Shown piece after piece: positions 1 through 9,515 of a stretch of 64,000 nt of DNA; position 1 is the stretch's first letter, and every line of letters starts with the position of its first letter. Under the pieces are notes generated by a model. That model did no database searches. It was given only the letters and a program-made list of their open reading frames with translations, and was not told where the DNA came from. A program made the position numbers and the translations under genes. Location of the stretch: assembly GCF_000192475.1 (NCBI RefSeq), contig NZ_AEYW01000013.1, forward strand, positions 310,001 to 374,000. Reading direction: 5' to 3'. This DNA is from Ruegeria conchae. GTDB lineage: Bacteria; Pseudomonadota; Alphaproteobacteria; Rhodobacterales; Rhodobacteraceae.

Positions 1-261
1 CGTGAAGAACCCCATCGGTATGTACCCGCGATAGTTTTCGCGGGTGATGGCCTGATCCCATTTTCGGGCCTCGTCGATATCAAAGATCGCTTTTACAGTG
101 TCGCGCACCTGATCGATGTTCTCAGGCGCAATGCCTGTCCCGGTGATCGACAGAAACCCGATACTGGTGCAGGCATCCATGATCTGCTCGACCGTTGACC
201 GATACTGTGGTCCGGCGGGATTGGTCAGCGGGCTGATATCAATAGTTGGAATACGCTCCAT
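1..261 (-). CDS. 2OG-Fe(II) oxygenase, isopenicillin N synthase-like (5' part only)
   Basis: The first 87 codons of a gene that runs off the left edge. The ATG is at 259-261 and overlaps the stop of the upstream FAD oxidoreductase by one base, so the two are translationally coupled. The product begins MERIPTIDISPL, then a segment like the non-haem dioxygenase N-terminal domain (DIOX_N) that precedes the jelly-roll of isopenicillin N synthase-type enzymes. The Fe(II) and 2-oxoglutarate ligands lie outside the window, so activity cannot be judged. Substrate is unknown; pairing with an FAD oxidoreductase suggests a small catabolic or modification unit. Confidence 0.75.
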   Translation of the reverse strand, partial: MERIPTIDISPLTNPAGPQYRSTVEQIMDACTSIGFLSITGTGIAPENIDQVRDTVKAIFDIDEARKWDQAITRENYRGYIPMGFFT

Positions 262-1625
262 TAGGTAATTCTCACGCCTTGCCGTTCCAATTCCTGATGC
301 ACAGGCGCAAGGTTCATGCTGTCGAGTTCCTGATTGCTTTTCAGCGATAAGGCCGCCGCGATCCCTGCGCCCTGACCCATCACCGCGCAGCAGGACATGT
401 TGCGCGTCGCGGCGTGTGCGACCCGATCCGCACCATGAGATCGACCCGCAACCAACAAACCCTTGATCCCTTTGGGCAGCATTGAGCGATACGGGATCTG
501 CATATACCGTCCGGTGGTCGGCAAGATCAGTATGCCGTAACCATCAATGAATTCAGGGTAAATACCGATGGAATCCTCGAACCGGCCCTGATGGCGGGCA
601 TCTGTTTCGGTCATGTTGTAGACTGCATCGATCTTGCGCGTATCCCGAATACCGATGGTCATGCCGAAATTGCGCAAACGTGCGTTTTCGCAGCCCGGCA
701 TGAATCGGCGGAGGGCATCAATGGCGAGCATCGCCTGACGGCGGCCTTCGATCTCACCAAATGTCAGGCTGTCGGGGTCGGTCCCGTCGATCTGATCCAA
801 ATGGATCAGGTTCATATAGGTCAGCTCTCCGGTATCGTGCATGGCACCCCAGGTGCCTGCAATCGTGTTCAGGTGAGCTGGTATCAGGCCTTCATCAATC
901 GCCTGCTGGAAGGGTTTCTTGACGAAGGGCGAGAACATGTCATCCTCTTTGCCAGAGGTCTCGATATTCCATTCGCCACCGCCGCCCCAGTCCTTGTAGG
1001 TCTGCGGATCGGCTTTGATACCTTCCATAAAGGCCCGTTTGTCAACGCCGGCCAGATGAAACATGACCGAGGCTGCCATCATGTCCTCGCGCGGTGTCTT
1101 GTGGGTCGGGGCGCCCGCACGATGTGCGACGTCTGCATCCCCCGTTGCGTCGATGACAACCTTGGCCAAGATCGCCTCACGCCCCGCTTTGGATTCGGTG
1201 ATCACGCCGGTGATGCGATCCCCATCCATGATCGGGGCGACGAATTGTCGATGCAGCATCGGAAGAACGCCAGCCTCTTCGACCAGCTTGTCGGCCACCA
1301 GCTTGAAGCCCTCGCTGTCCAGTTCATAGCTGAGCGATTGGCTTTCAGGCACGGCTGCGCCCATTTCCTTGGCGCGGGTCTCGAATTCCAGGCCGATGCC
1401 TCCGGCCTCGACGGTTTGTTCGTGGCGATACCAGGCAAAGCCTTCGACGCCGACGGCGGTGATATTGCCGCCCATGCAACCGAACCTGTCCATCAGCGAA
1501 ACTTCGGCACCGGCGCGCGCTGCGGCCAGTGCCGCCGACAATCCCGCAGGGCCAGAGCCCACAACCAAAACATCTGTCTGGTGAACAACAGGGATCTGGC
1601 GAGCGGGTTCGGTGATTGTTCGCAT
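261..1625 (-). CDS. FAD-dependent oxidoreductase (FAD_oxidored family)
   Basis: 454 aa. A Rossmann dinucleotide site (GSGPAG, residues about 23-28) sits near the N-terminus, followed by a Cys-bearing CMGG segment and a late GLLVAGR motif with a C-terminal FAD-contact region (SHGADRVAHAATRNM), as in the FAD_oxidored family. Start chosen at the ATG at 1625, preceded by GCGAGG at a suitable distance; a longer frame to 1757 adds 44 residues of non-conserved sequence and runs into the proS promoter. Overlaps the downstream dioxygenase by one base and is divergent from proS. Substrate is not evident. Confidence 0.85.
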   Translation of the reverse strand: MRTITEPARQIPVVHQTDVLVVGSGPAGLSAALAAARAGAEVSLMDRFGCMGGNITAVGVEGFAWYRHEQTVEAGGIGLEFETRAKEMGAAVPESQSLSYELDSEGFKLVADKLVEEAGVLPMLHRQFVAPIMDGDRITGVITESKAGREAILAKVVIDATGDADVAHRAGAPTHKTPREDMMAASVMFHLAGVDKRAFMEGIKADPQTYKDWGGGGEWNIETSGKEDDMFSPFVKKPFQQAIDEGLIPAHLNTIAGTWGAMHDTGELTYMNLIHLDQIDGTDPDSLTFGEIEGRRQAMLAIDALRRFMPGCENARLRNFGMTIGIRDTRKIDAVYNMTETDARHQGRFEDSIGIYPEFIDGYGILILPTTGRYMQIPYRSMLPKGIKGLLVAGRSHGADRVAHAATRNMSCCAVMGQGAGIAAALSLKSNQELDSMNLAPVHQELERQGVRIT

Positions 1626-1791
1626 TGTTGCCTCGCGATTGAACGTTTGCGCCAACATTGAAAAACCCGGCGTTGCGGTCAATCGAAAAACCGACAGCGG
1701 CGGGGTCGTAAAAACGCCATTGCGTGATTGCCCCCGGCGGGGCTTTGGCATAATCACCTTGCAGCGAAATTCTCACCCGTAAGGTTACGTT

Positions 1792-3150
1792 ATGCGCCTC
1801 AGCCGTTACTTTCTGCCCGTTCTCAAGGAAACCCCCTCGGAGGCTCAGATCGTCAGCCACCGGCTGATGTTGCGGGCCGGGATGATCAAACAGGCTGCTG
1901 CCGGGATTTATTCCTGGTTGCCGTTGGGCTTTAAAGTTCTGCGCAAGCTGGAAAACATCGTGCACGAAGAGCAGACGCGGGCAGGACATATCGCGATCCA
2001 GATGCCGATTCTGCAATCAGCTGACCTGTGGCGCGAATCCGGACGTTATGATGACTACGGTCAAGAGATGCTGCGCATGCAGGACCGCCACGGTCGCGAT
2101 ATGCTGTACACGCCGACCGCCGAGGAATTGGTAACTGATATCTTCCGCGGCCACGTCAGCAGCTACAAGGACCTGCCGCTGACGCTCTATCAGATCCAGT
2201 GGAAGTTCCGCGACGAAATCCGCCCGCGATTTGGCGTGATGCGGGGGCGCGAGTTCTATATGAAGGACGGCTATAACTTCGATCTGACCAAAGAAGACGC
2301 GTTGCATGCCTACAACCGCCATCTGGTCAGCTATCTGCGCACCTATGAACGCATGGGCCTGCAAGCCATACCGATGCGCGCTGATTCTGGTCCCATTGGC
2401 GGCGACAATACACACGAATTCCTCGTGCTGGCTGATACCGGTGAGTCTGAAGTGTTCTATGACAGCGATGTGGTCAACCTGTCTCTTGCAAATGTGGGAA
2501 ATGGGCTCGACAGTCTTAATTATGACAGCCACGAAGATATGCAGGCAATCGCCAATTTCTTCACTTCTACATATGCTCGCACTGACGAGACCCATGACCC
2601 CAAGATATTTGAGTCTCAAGTGCCCGAAGAGCGTCGCCGCGTGGCGCGCGGGATCGAGGTTGGCCAGATCTTCTACTTCGGCACCAAATATTCCGAGGCG
2701 ATGGGCGCAACCGTTCAAGGCCCCGATGGCAAGCCGGTTCCGGTTCACATGGGCAGCCACGGCATCGGCGTCAGCCGACTGATCGGTGCGATCATCGAAG
2801 CCAGCCATGACGACAAGGGCATCATCTGGCCCGAAGGCGTAACTCCGTTCCATTGCGGTATCGTGAATCTGAAGCAAGGCGATGAAGAGGCGGACGCGGC
2901 GTGCGATAAACTCTACAGCGCGTTGACCGCGCTGGGGCTTGAGCCGCTGTATGATGATCGGAAAGAACGGGCAGGGGGCAAATTTGCCACCATGGACCTG
3001 ATTGGTCTGCCTTGGCGCATCACTGTCGGTCCGCGCGGTCTGAAAAACGGTGTTGTCGAACTGACTTGTCGCCGAACTGGTGAAAGTGAAGAGTTGAGCC
3101 CCGAGGCCGCTGTCACCAAGATCGCAGAAATCTACGAGGGTATCGCCTGA
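1792..3150 (+). CDS. proS: prolyl-tRNA synthetase, short alphaproteobacterial type
   Basis: 452 aa class II synthetase that charges tRNA-Pro in the cytoplasm. Motif 1 lies near residues 38-50 (GIYSWLPLG), motif 2 near 138-158 ([17 protein letters not shown]) and motif 3 near 319-335 ([15 protein letters not shown]); a C-terminal anticodon-binding domain follows. At about 450 residues it lacks the roughly 180-residue editing insertion that E. coli-type ProS carries between motifs 2 and 3, as expected for alphaproteobacteria. Start ATG 1792 follows TAAGG. A small stem (3142-3160) overlaps the stop but has no strong T run. Confidence 0.96.
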   Translation: MRLSRYFLPVLKETPSEAQIVSHRLMLRAGMIKQAAAGIYSWLPLGFKVLRKLENIVHEEQTRAGHIAIQMPILQSADLWRESGRYDDYGQEMLRMQDRHGRDMLYTPTAEELVTDIFRGHVSSYKDLPLTLYQIQWKFRDEIRPRFGVMRGREFYMKDGYNFDLTKEDALHAYNRHLVSYLRTYERMGLQAIPMRADSGPIGGDNTHEFLVLADTGESEVFYDSDVVNLSLANVGNGLDSLNYDSHEDMQAIANFFTSTYARTDETHDPKIFESQVPEERRRVARGIEVGQIFYFGTKYSEAMGATVQGPDGKPVPVHMGSHGIGVSRLIGAIIEASHDDKGIIWPEGVTPFHCGIVNLKQGDEEADAACDKLYSALTALGLEPLYDDRKERAGGKFATMDLIGLPWRITVGPRGLKNGVVELTCRRTGESEELSPEAAVTKIAEIYEGIA

Positions 3151-3179
3151 ACAAGGCGATGTACTTTCTGAGATTTAGC

Positions 3180-3536
3180 TCAGTTTGCTGATGTCGGGCG
3201 GGCGGTCAGGATATCGCCGTCCGCTTCACTGCCTCGAGCGACCACGATTGGGCGACCAAAGCGGCGCACGAGCTCGGCGAGTTCAAAGCCAAGAAACCGC
3301 AATCCGCAGATACGTTCGTCTGTGGCGCGATCTGAGATGCACAGCCGCCCCTGCCGGAAAGCAAGGCGATAGCCTTTATCTCGTAAAATGTCAGTCAAAC
3401 CGGCCCAGCTAGCGGCACTTATAAAAATTGGCCTGATTGCTGCGCGCAACAATGCGGCGCTTTCACAATCCATTTCTGTTGCTGCCGAACGGGCTAATAT
3501 TGGGCCCGTGCCTTCCATATGTTCTTGAATACCCAT
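3180..3536 (-). CDS. hypothetical protein, 118 aa
   Basis: Convergent with proS. A clear GGAGG lies about 8 bases before the ATG at 3536, which supports a real gene. The product has no signal peptide or membrane segment. It looks like a small alpha/beta domain ending in GYRLAFRQGRLCISD...ICGLRFLGFELAELVRRFGRP, where a conserved-looking RFG precedes a short tail. I do not recognise the family; the last half faintly recalls a helical segment seen in some relaxase C-termini, but that is not enough for a call. Confidence 0.6.
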   Translation of the reverse strand: MGIQEHMEGTGPILARSAATEMDCESAALLRAAIRPIFISAASWAGLTDILRDKGYRLAFRQGRLCISDRATDERICGLRFLGFELAELVRRFGRPIVVARGSEADGDILTARPTSAN

Positions 3537-3928
3537 GAGCGTACCTCCGCCCCTAAACTCTTAAAATGTGTCCCCCGCACAAAAAGGGTGACAAAATTTC
3601 CCACACTTATCAATTTGTGAAACAATATTTCGCGCCCAAATGTTGCGATTGTGACTCAGTCAGGTGCGGATATCTCACATTGACTTCATACCTGAAACAA
3701 TAAGCCTTTGTCTGTGAAGAGGTTCACAACCTTTGGTGTATTGAAATGGGAGGTGATTCTCGCTTTAACGGTGAAGCACTGCCCTAAGGGTGAAATGATT
3801 CGTTTCAGACTGTTCTTTTCATGCCCGCGTCGGCTGCAGAAGCGCCAATTGGACATCCGCGCGATAACCGGCTTGACCATCTGACCAAATGTCGAGAGGG
3901 TCGCGAAAAATCTGAACCCGAGGCAGGA
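3537..3928. other. gene-poor intergenic region between an unknown gene and lolC
   Basis: About 390 bases, noticeably more AT-rich than the flanking genes. It must hold divergent promoters for the 118-aa gene (-) and lolC (+). Short open frames on both strands have neither a ribosome binding site nor recognisable protein features. I see no tRNA, riboswitch core or strong terminator here. Confidence 0.5.
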
Positions 3929-5215
3929 ATGGCCAAAACACCACCGCCCTTCGCTCTTTTTGAATGGAAGATTGCCTGGCGTTATCTGCGTGCCCGCCGT
4001 GCGGATGGCGGCGTCAGTGTGATGACTTGGATCTCGCTGATCGGGATCACGCTAGCCGTGTTCGCATTGATCGCCACGTTGGCGGTCAGGTCTGGTTTTC
4101 GCTCCGAATTCGTGGGCACCATTCTGGGGGCCAACGCCCATGTCACCGTTTATTCCGCCGGAGAGATTGATGCACAGGGGCGGCTGGATCGCACCATCAG
4201 CGATTTCGATGGTATGGCCGAGCGGATCGCGCAGGTGCCCGGGGTTGAGCGCGCCGCCCCGCTGGTTAAAGGGCAGGTGTTGATCACCAATGCCGACCGC
4301 AGCTCTGGTGTGCAGGTCTTTGGCATGCGTCCTGACGATCTTGCTGATCTGTCGGGTATTGCAGAGAGCGAAGAAGCCTACGGCGATCTGTCCAGGTTCC
4401 CGGATGGCATCGCCATCGGCTCTGGCGTGGCGCGTGCGATCGGGGCGACTGTTGGAGATCGGGTGAAGCTGACTTCGCCCAATGGTGTGAAAACCGCCTT
4501 TGGTACGTCGCCGCGCGTGAATGCTTATGAAGTGGTCTATGTCTTTTCGGCCGGGCGTTTTGACATCGATCGTACCCGAGTCTACATGCCCTTCACCGAG
4601 GCGCAGAGCTTCTTCAACCGTGAAGGAGTGGCGGATGAGATCGAGGTGATGGTCGATCGCCCCGAAGAGCTGACCCCGATCCTGGTCCCGATTATCGAGG
4701 CAGCTGGAGAGCGTAGTCAGATATGGACTTGGCAGGATGCTTCAGGCGGTTTTTTGCGGGCATTGGAAGTCGAAGACAACGTTATGTTCATCATCCTTTC
4801 GATCCTCGTGTTGATCGCGGCGATGAATATCGTTTCGGGTTTGATCATGCTGGTGAAGAACAAGGGTCGCGACATCGGTATCTTGCGCACCATTGGCCTT
4901 AGCGAAGGGTCAGTGCTTAGGGTGTTCTTCATCTGCGGAGCGTTCACGGGCATCATCGGGACCGCAATGGGCGTCATTCTGGGCTGCCTCTTCGCCATCT
5001 ATATCGACCCGATATTCTCGTTCGTGAACTACGTCATGGGTGGCGGCGTCTGGGATCCTTCCATTCGAGGTATCTATGCCTTGCCTGCCGAATTGCACTT
5101 GTCGGATGTCTTGAAAGCCATCGGTCTTTCGCTAGGCCTGTCCTTCCTTGTTACCTATTTCCCGGCCCGCCGCGCGGCGCGGCTGAACCCGGTTGAGGCG
5201 CTGCGCTATGAATGA
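3929..5215 (+). CDS. lolC: lipoprotein-releasing ABC transporter permease LolC/LolE
   Basis: 428 aa inner-membrane permease that, with LolD, extracts outer-membrane lipoproteins for LolA. A first membrane helix (about residues 27-52) is followed by a large MacB-like periplasmic domain and three C-terminal helices, including the conserved segment [14 protein letters not shown] before a helix and an [18 protein letters not shown] tail. Start placed at the ATG 3929; an upstream frame to 3821 adds 36 unlikely residues. lolD begins inside the last eight bases, so the two are one translational unit. A single permease gene is present, as in bacteria that use a LolCE homodimer. Confidence 0.92.
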   Translation: MAKTPPPFALFEWKIAWRYLRARRADGGVSVMTWISLIGITLAVFALIATLAVRSGFRSEFVGTILGANAHVTVYSAGEIDAQGRLDRTISDFDGMAERIAQVPGVERAAPLVKGQVLITNADRSSGVQVFGMRPDDLADLSGIAESEEAYGDLSRFPDGIAIGSGVARAIGATVGDRVKLTSPNGVKTAFGTSPRVNAYEVVYVFSAGRFDIDRTRVYMPFTEAQSFFNREGVADEIEVMVDRPEELTPILVPIIEAAGERSQIWTWQDASGGFLRALEVEDNVMFIILSILVLIAAMNIVSGLIMLVKNKGRDIGILRTIGLSEGSVLRVFFICGAFTGIIGTAMGVILGCLFAIYIDPIFSFVNYVMGGGVWDPSIRGIYALPAELHLSDVLKAIGLSLGLSFLVTYFPARRAARLNPVEALRYE

Positions 5216-5894
5216 TGTGACGTTAAGGCTCAGCGGTCTGAGCAAGACATATCTTCCAGGCACGCCAGGTGAGATTCAGGTGTTGCGAGGTGCCGATCTG
5301 GAGTTGCGTGCCGGGGAGGCGGTCGCGCTGGTGGCGCCATCAGGCGCAGGGAAGTCGACTTTGCTGCACATCGCAGGTCTTCTGGATACGCCCGATACCG
5401 GCGAGGTTGAAATCGCTGGTCAGGGGGCAATGGGCAAAGGGGATCGCACACGCACAGCGATCCGGCGGCGTGATGTGGGATTCGTCTATCAGTTTCACCA
5501 CCTGCTTCCCGAATTCACGGCACTGGAAAATATCATTCTGCCGCAACTTGCGAATGGCACATCCGAAAAAGCGGCGCAGGTACGAGCGATGCAGTTGCTC
5601 GATCGTGTTGGCGTTTCGGCCCGCGCGGAACACCGGCCAGCCGCATTGTCGGGCGGAGAACAACAGCGCGTGGCTTTTTGCAGGGCATTGGCCAACAAGC
5701 CCCGTGTTCTGCTAGCGGATGAGCCGACCGGCAATCTGGACCCCGAAACCTCGGATCAGGTCTTTGCAGCCCTTATGGCGCTGGTGCGGGACGAAGGGCT
5801 ATCGGCGCTGATCGCCACGCACAACCTCGATCTGGCGGCGCGGATGGACCGGATGTTGCGGCTGGAAGGCGGTGTGCTCAGGCCAGCTGAGTGA
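5208..5894 (+). CDS. lolD: lipoprotein-releasing ABC transporter ATP-binding protein
   Basis: 228 aa ABC ATPase of the MacB/LolD type. Walker [10 protein letters not shown] at residues 43-51, signature LSGGEQQRV near 148-156, Walker [11 protein letters not shown] just after, and the H-loop in IATHN. ATG 5208 overlaps the lolC stop by eight bases. The 3' end overlaps the convergent DMT-type permease gene by 17 bases, an unusually tight tail-to-tail arrangement. Confidence 0.94.
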   Translation: MNDVTLRLSGLSKTYLPGTPGEIQVLRGADLELRAGEAVALVAPSGAGKSTLLHIAGLLDTPDTGEVEIAGQGAMGKGDRTRTAIRRRDVGFVYQFHHLLPEFTALENIILPQLANGTSEKAAQVRAMQLLDRVGVSARAEHRPAALSGGEQQRVAFCRALANKPRVLLADEPTGNLDPETSDQVFAALMALVRDEGLSALIATHNLDLAARMDRMLRLEGGVLRPAE

Positions 5895-6315
5895 TTGCGA
5901 CACCGATCGCCATTACCGCAATACCTCCCGCCCGCATCAATGTCAGCGGTGTGACCTGAGCACCGAACAGGCCAAAATGGTCAATCGCAGCTGTGCTGAT
6001 CAACTGGCCCAGAAGTACGAAAAACACGGCATTCCCCACTCCGAAATGTGGGGCCACGTGGGTAATTGATAGCACGTAAAACGCGATCAGCACGCCGCCC
6101 AACAGTAAGTGACGCGGGGCTTGTGCAATTTTGGCAAAAGCCTCACTTCCTCCGAGGATCAAAAGCGCCAGAGCCGAGGACACAAAGGCAATCGCGAACA
6201 GAATCACGGCCGCAGCGGTCGGCGATCCGATCAGTCGGCCCAAGGCTGCATTTAGGGCGGCAAGGATGGGAACGCCGATCCCGGCGGCCAGCATTATTGC
6301 TGCGTATTGTGTCAT
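5878..6315 (-). CDS. small DMT-superfamily membrane protein (DUF606/YdcZ-like)
   Basis: 145 aa and almost entirely hydrophobic, with about five predicted transmembrane helices and short polar loops. Length, the Pro/Gly-rich first helix ([15 protein letters not shown]) and the late [13 protein letters not shown] segment fit the YdcZ/DUF606 branch of the drug/metabolite transporter superfamily, whose members usually work as dimers. Substrate is unknown. ATG at 6313-6315. It ends inside lolD on the opposite strand and is divergent from the cytochrome gene. Confidence 0.8.
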   Translation of the reverse strand: MTQYAAIMLAAGIGVPILAALNAALGRLIGSPTAAAVILFAIAFVSSALALLILGGSEAFAKIAQAPRHLLLGGVLIAFYVLSITHVAPHFGVGNAVFFVLLGQLISTAAIDHFGLFGAQVTPLTLMRAGGIAVMAIGVAITQLA

Positions 6316-6412
6316 GACCCTGTATCCCTGCGCTCGTTTCGTTGATCTGGATCATTGCGCCAGTGTGGCCGTCGGGCAAGTCTGGAATTGTCAGGCAGAA
6401 GGGAGAAAAGCG

Positions 6413-6820
6413 ATGGTCCGATCAATACTTGGCTTAGTCTCGCTGTCGGTACTCACTGCGATTTCGTCGCCCGTTTTCGCACAGGATGCCGAGGCTGGGG
6501 CCGAGCTGTATCAGCATTACTGCGCGACCTGTCATGGGTTGGACGCAACCGGGCATGGCCCGATGGCTGGGGTGCTGGTGATCCAACCAACGAACCTGAA
6601 AGCGCTGCTGGATGTTGATGGAGAATTTCCGACCGCGCGCGTGGTCGCCCGGATTGATGGACGCGATCCGTTGGTCAGCCATGGAAGCCCGATGCCGGTA
6701 TATGGGCCTTATTTCGAAGGGAATGACACCGCAATCAAGACGCCCGAGGGGCAGCCGATTCTGACCAGCAAGCCGATTGTGGATCTGGTGGCATTCCTGA
6801 AAACTCTACAGGAGGGCTAG
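6413..6820 (+). CDS. periplasmic class I c-type cytochrome
   Basis: 135 aa. A Sec signal peptide ends at about residue 23 (SSPVFA), and a single haem site CATCH lies at residues 37-41, followed by a GHGPMAG stretch; later methionines (for example in SPMPVYGPYF) are candidates for the sixth haem ligand. Start ATG 6413 follows GGGAGAA. The gene stands alone between a permease and a convergent lipoprotein gene, so its redox partner cannot be named. Likely a soluble electron carrier. Confidence 0.85.
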   Translation: MVRSILGLVSLSVLTAISSPVFAQDAEAGAELYQHYCATCHGLDATGHGPMAGVLVIQPTNLKALLDVDGEFPTARVVARIDGRDPLVSHGSPMPVYGPYFEGNDTAIKTPEGQPILTSKPIVDLVAFLKTLQEG

Positions 6821-6825
6821 AAGGC

Positions 6826-7512
6826 TCAACGGCAGATACCTTGCACTTTCACGCCCGACCAAGGCAGCAACACAGCGCTTTCGCGCTTATTTCCGGGGAG
6901 TTTTGAGACATCGAAATTTACGCTTAACATATCGTGCAGGCGTTTGGTTCGGGGTGCTTCGGGGTCGAGTGCGCGGCAGCAGACATATTCTTCGACAATC
7001 GCGCCTTGTTGTTCAAACCCATAGGCAAGAAAATCAGGCGAGGTATCCAGATCGAACAGATACGGATCATTCTGGCGCCCGTGCTCAGCCGCTGCGCGCA
7101 GCGGGTGATAGCCAGTCGTCTTGCGATTCTGCCATTGCCAGACATGGGTCAGTTCATGCGCCAGCAGCATAGCCGCGATCAGGTTCATCTGTTCAGGGTA
7201 TTGGCTCATGTAGTCGTCCAGATACCAGTCTTTCGTAAAGTACACGTGATTAAACAGGGCGACACCCGCCGGTTTTCCTGTCACGGTTTCCTCTTTGATG
7301 GGTGGTAATATACGCTCTCGACAAGCGACCCGAGGGCGGGCTTTCCGGGTAAAAGTTACTGCGGCAACCGGTGCGCCCTCGACCAAGCGCACGCGGTCAA
7401 GGTTCAGCGTTTCGCCATGAATTTTGCCAGCGAAGGAGCGCTCCTGATCGGTCAGGGGGCGGCCACAGGAAGCAAACAGAAACAGAGCTGAAATCATCAG
7501 GGTGCGGAGCAT
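6826..7512 (-). CDS. lipoprotein with HExxH metallopeptidase-like motif
   Basis: 228 aa. The N-terminus is a lipoprotein signal with lipobox FASC, Cys at residue 16. HELTH at residues 119-123 lies in a helix (MLLAHELTHVWQWQN), the layout of a zincin-type metal site, with a candidate third ligand in GAIVEEY about 60 residues later. Cysteines are scattered in the mature part. No neighbours suggest a substrate; it lies 42 bases downstream of the DNA glycosylase on the same strand. It may be a cell-envelope protease or a non-catalytic relative. Confidence 0.75.
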   Translation of the reverse strand: MLRTLMISALFLFASCGRPLTDQERSFAGKIHGETLNLDRVRLVEGAPVAAVTFTRKARPRVACRERILPPIKEETVTGKPAGVALFNHVYFTKDWYLDDYMSQYPEQMNLIAAMLLAHELTHVWQWQNRKTTGYHPLRAAAEHGRQNDPYLFDLDTSPDFLAYGFEQQGAIVEEYVCCRALDPEAPRTKRLHDMLSVNFDVSKLPGNKRESAVLLPWSGVKVQGICR

Positions 7513-7554
7513 ATCAACAAGCCTAATGTGGAAGCTTGGCTCTGCAAGCCGTTT

Positions 7555-8217
7555 TCAAAGGCTCATCGCCAAAACCCGGCTTATTTCTGTAAGCGAACGC
7601 CCGGATTGTTCCATCCAAGTGTTGAAAGCGGTTTGCACCGCAGCCATGGCTTTTTGGGAAGTCGCGGGTTTGTCGATGATGCCCTCGGCAACCAAACGAG
7701 CCGTCACGTCGCGTGACAGAATAAAACTATCCCGGCCAGCAAATCGCATGGCGTATTGGGCTGATGCACCGCCGAGTCGCGATCCGCGATTGGCCAGCAT
7801 TTGCAGCAATCCGACGTATTCCTGTGACGGCCAACCGCCCAAAGTTTGACCAACGCCACCCTCGGAGCGGAGTTCCAGAAGAAAGGCCGCATTGTCCCGA
7901 ACGGCAGCGATTTTAGCGCCGTTTCGTACGATGCGAGTATCTTGGAGCAGGGCGTCGAACTTTTCATCATCCATGAATGCACAACGACCGAGGTCGAAGC
8001 CGTCAAAGGCTGTTTCAAACCCGTCCCACTTTGCCTCGATCACTTTCCAGTTAAACCCGGCCTTAAAAATCGTTTTCGTGATTATCGATAACCAACGGTC
8101 ATCAGCCATCTCCGCCAGTTCATTTAGGGGGGTTGGTTTGGTTAGCTTGTTTTCCAGCGCTTCGGGTCCACTATGGCGGTCTGCTGCCAGCTCATAGATT
8201 TCATCAAAGTGACGCAT
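7555..8217 (-). CDS. DNA-3-methyladenine glycosylase I family protein
   Basis: 220 aa, resembling TagA: a WLSIITKTIFKAGFNW segment is followed by FxxAFDGFD and DxRIVRNGAKIAAVRDNA, the typical helix-hairpin run of family I alkylbase glycosylases, which excise 3-methyladenine from DNA in base-excision repair. Start chosen at ATG 8217 because GGAGGG lies upstream at good spacing; a further ATG 33 bases upstream lacks one. The C-terminal zinc-snap residues of TagA are not obvious, so this may be a divergent Tag-like protein. Confidence 0.8.
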   Translation of the reverse strand: MRHFDEIYELAADRHSGPEALENKLTKPTPLNELAEMADDRWLSIITKTIFKAGFNWKVIEAKWDGFETAFDGFDLGRCAFMDDEKFDALLQDTRIVRNGAKIAAVRDNAAFLLELRSEGGVGQTLGGWPSQEYVGLLQMLANRGSRLGGASAQYAMRFAGRDSFILSRDVTARLVAEGIIDKPATSQKAMAAVQTAFNTWMEQSGRSLTEISRVLAMSL

Positions 8218-8554
8218 CTTAGGCCCTCCGTTGCGCAAATGCTGATACATCCTGTTCGTTTGGCAAGTAAAAACCAGTACGCAATCCGAAAAACCGGGAT
8301 GTTTTTATTGACTAGTCAATCAAGTTCTTTCACTTTGTGGTATGAAGGGTGCTGCGTATGGGGAACACCGGTCGGAAGGGGGCCGGAGCGATAGTTAGAA
8401 TTGGCGGGGGCGGATGATCTGGTTAAAAACAACAACTGCCTGTTCAATTTCGACCAGAATTGTGCATGTTTCGATCGCACCGTGAACGAGGAAATACTGG
8501 ATGGGCTGTTAAAAGCTCAAAAACGGCAAATGAAAAAGACAGGGAGTCAAAACA
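8218..8554. other. divergent promoter region of the glycosylase and the ABC transporter
   Basis: About 340 bases without a supportable gene. It holds a perfect 14-bp palindrome at 8307-8320 and the ribosome binding site AGGGAG before the binding-protein gene. The rest is unremarkable; no riboswitch fold was recognised. Confidence 0.6.
8307..8320. promoter_or_regulatory. TetR/BetI-like operator palindrome
   Basis: ATTGACTAGTCAAT is a perfect 14-bp palindrome inside a T-rich stretch, about 235 bases before the betaine-type binding protein. The TTGAC..GTCAA form resembles operators of TetR-family regulators, in particular BetI, the repressor of choline and glycine-betaine genes. The regulator itself is not in the window. 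The match is from memory of the motif, not from a scan. Confidence 0.5.
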
Positions 8555-9505
8555 ATGAAAAAGCTTAGCGTAAGCGTGTTAGCTATCTTGGTCGCCAGTT
8601 CAGCCCATGCGGCAGACATGGGCGCCGTGGACGAACCGATCAAGCTGGCAATCAATGAATGGACTGGTCAGCACGTTACCACCCATGTTGCAGGCGAGAT
8701 GCTGAAGGCTGCAGGTTATAACGTGGAATATGTGACCGCCGGTATGATGAACCAGTTCCAGGCACTGGCTGATGGCGACATCGATGCGACGCTGGAAATC
8801 TGGTCCTCTAACGTGTCAGACGAGTATGCCAAGAAGATCGATGAAGGCACGGTGGTCGAAATCGGAGATCTGGGCCTCGATGCGAAAGAAGGTATTGCCT
8901 ATCCCGCGCACGTTGCCGAGCTTTGCCCGGGCCTGCCTGCGTGGGAGGCGTTGAAAGACTGCGCGCAGGTCTTCGCCACTGCCGAAACACTGCCTGGTGG
9001 TCGCCTTGTCGACTATCCTGCGGATTGGGGCACACCTGGCGCGGACCGCATGACCGGTCTTGAACTGCCGTTCAAAGCGGTTCCTGCTGGTTCCGAAGGT
9101 GCTCTGATCGCGGAATTGCGCGCCTCGACCGAGCGCAAGTCGCCGCTGCTGATCACTTTCTGGCAGCCGCACTGGGCGATGTCGGCCTATGATGTGCAGT
9201 TTGTTGAACTGCCTGCGGGCGAAGAGGCGTGCTTTAACGATCCGTCCTGGGGCCCGAACCCAAATGCGGTGAACGATTGCGACTTCTCACCGTCCCGTAT
9301 CTTCAAGGCCGGTTGGAGCGGCATGGAAGAGAAGTGGCCTGCAGCCTATGAAATCCTGACTAACTATCAACTGGCGGTCGAAGACCAGCAGCCAATGATG
9401 GGTGCGATCGACGTAGATGGCGGTGCAGTCGAAGAGGTGGTCGCTGCATGGATGGCCGAGAACGAAGGCAAGTGGCGTCCTGTGGTTGACGCGGCAACCA
9501 AGTGA
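8555..9505 (+). CDS. quaternary-amine ABC transporter substrate-binding protein (OpuAC family)
   Basis: 316 aa periplasmic binding protein. Sec signal ends at about residue 20 (SSAHA). The mature protein starts like OpuAC-family receptors (IKLAINEWTGQHVTTHVAGE) and carries many tryptophans (LEIWSS, ADWGT, TFWQPHWAM) of the kind that form an aromatic cage for a quaternary ammonium head. First gene of a three-gene operon with ATPase and permease. Roseobacter relatives of this layout carry glycine betaine, choline or trimethylamine N-oxide (TmoX type); no tmm or tdm lies nearby, so the substrate is open. RBS AGGGAG. Confidence 0.88.
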   Translation: MKKLSVSVLAILVASSAHAADMGAVDEPIKLAINEWTGQHVTTHVAGEMLKAAGYNVEYVTAGMMNQFQALADGDIDATLEIWSSNVSDEYAKKIDEGTVVEIGDLGLDAKEGIAYPAHVAELCPGLPAWEALKDCAQVFATAETLPGGRLVDYPADWGTPGADRMTGLELPFKAVPAGSEGALIAELRASTERKSPLLITFWQPHWAMSAYDVQFVELPAGEEACFNDPSWGPNPNAVNDCDFSPSRIFKAGWSGMEEKWPAAYEILTNYQLAVEDQQPMMGAIDVDGGAVEEVVAAWMAENEGKWRPVVDAATK

Positions 9506-9515
9506 GCCCGCTTTA

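Noticed and set aside
591..1661. 356-codon plus-strand open frame
   Set aside because: It is the shadow of the FAD oxidoreductase; its product has no family features.
2017..2877. 286-codon minus-strand open frame inside proS
   Set aside because: Shadow of proS; no ribosome site or recognisable domain.
3686..3880. 64-codon minus-strand frame before lolC
   Set aside because: No ribosome site or known features, and it overlaps the likely lolC promoter.
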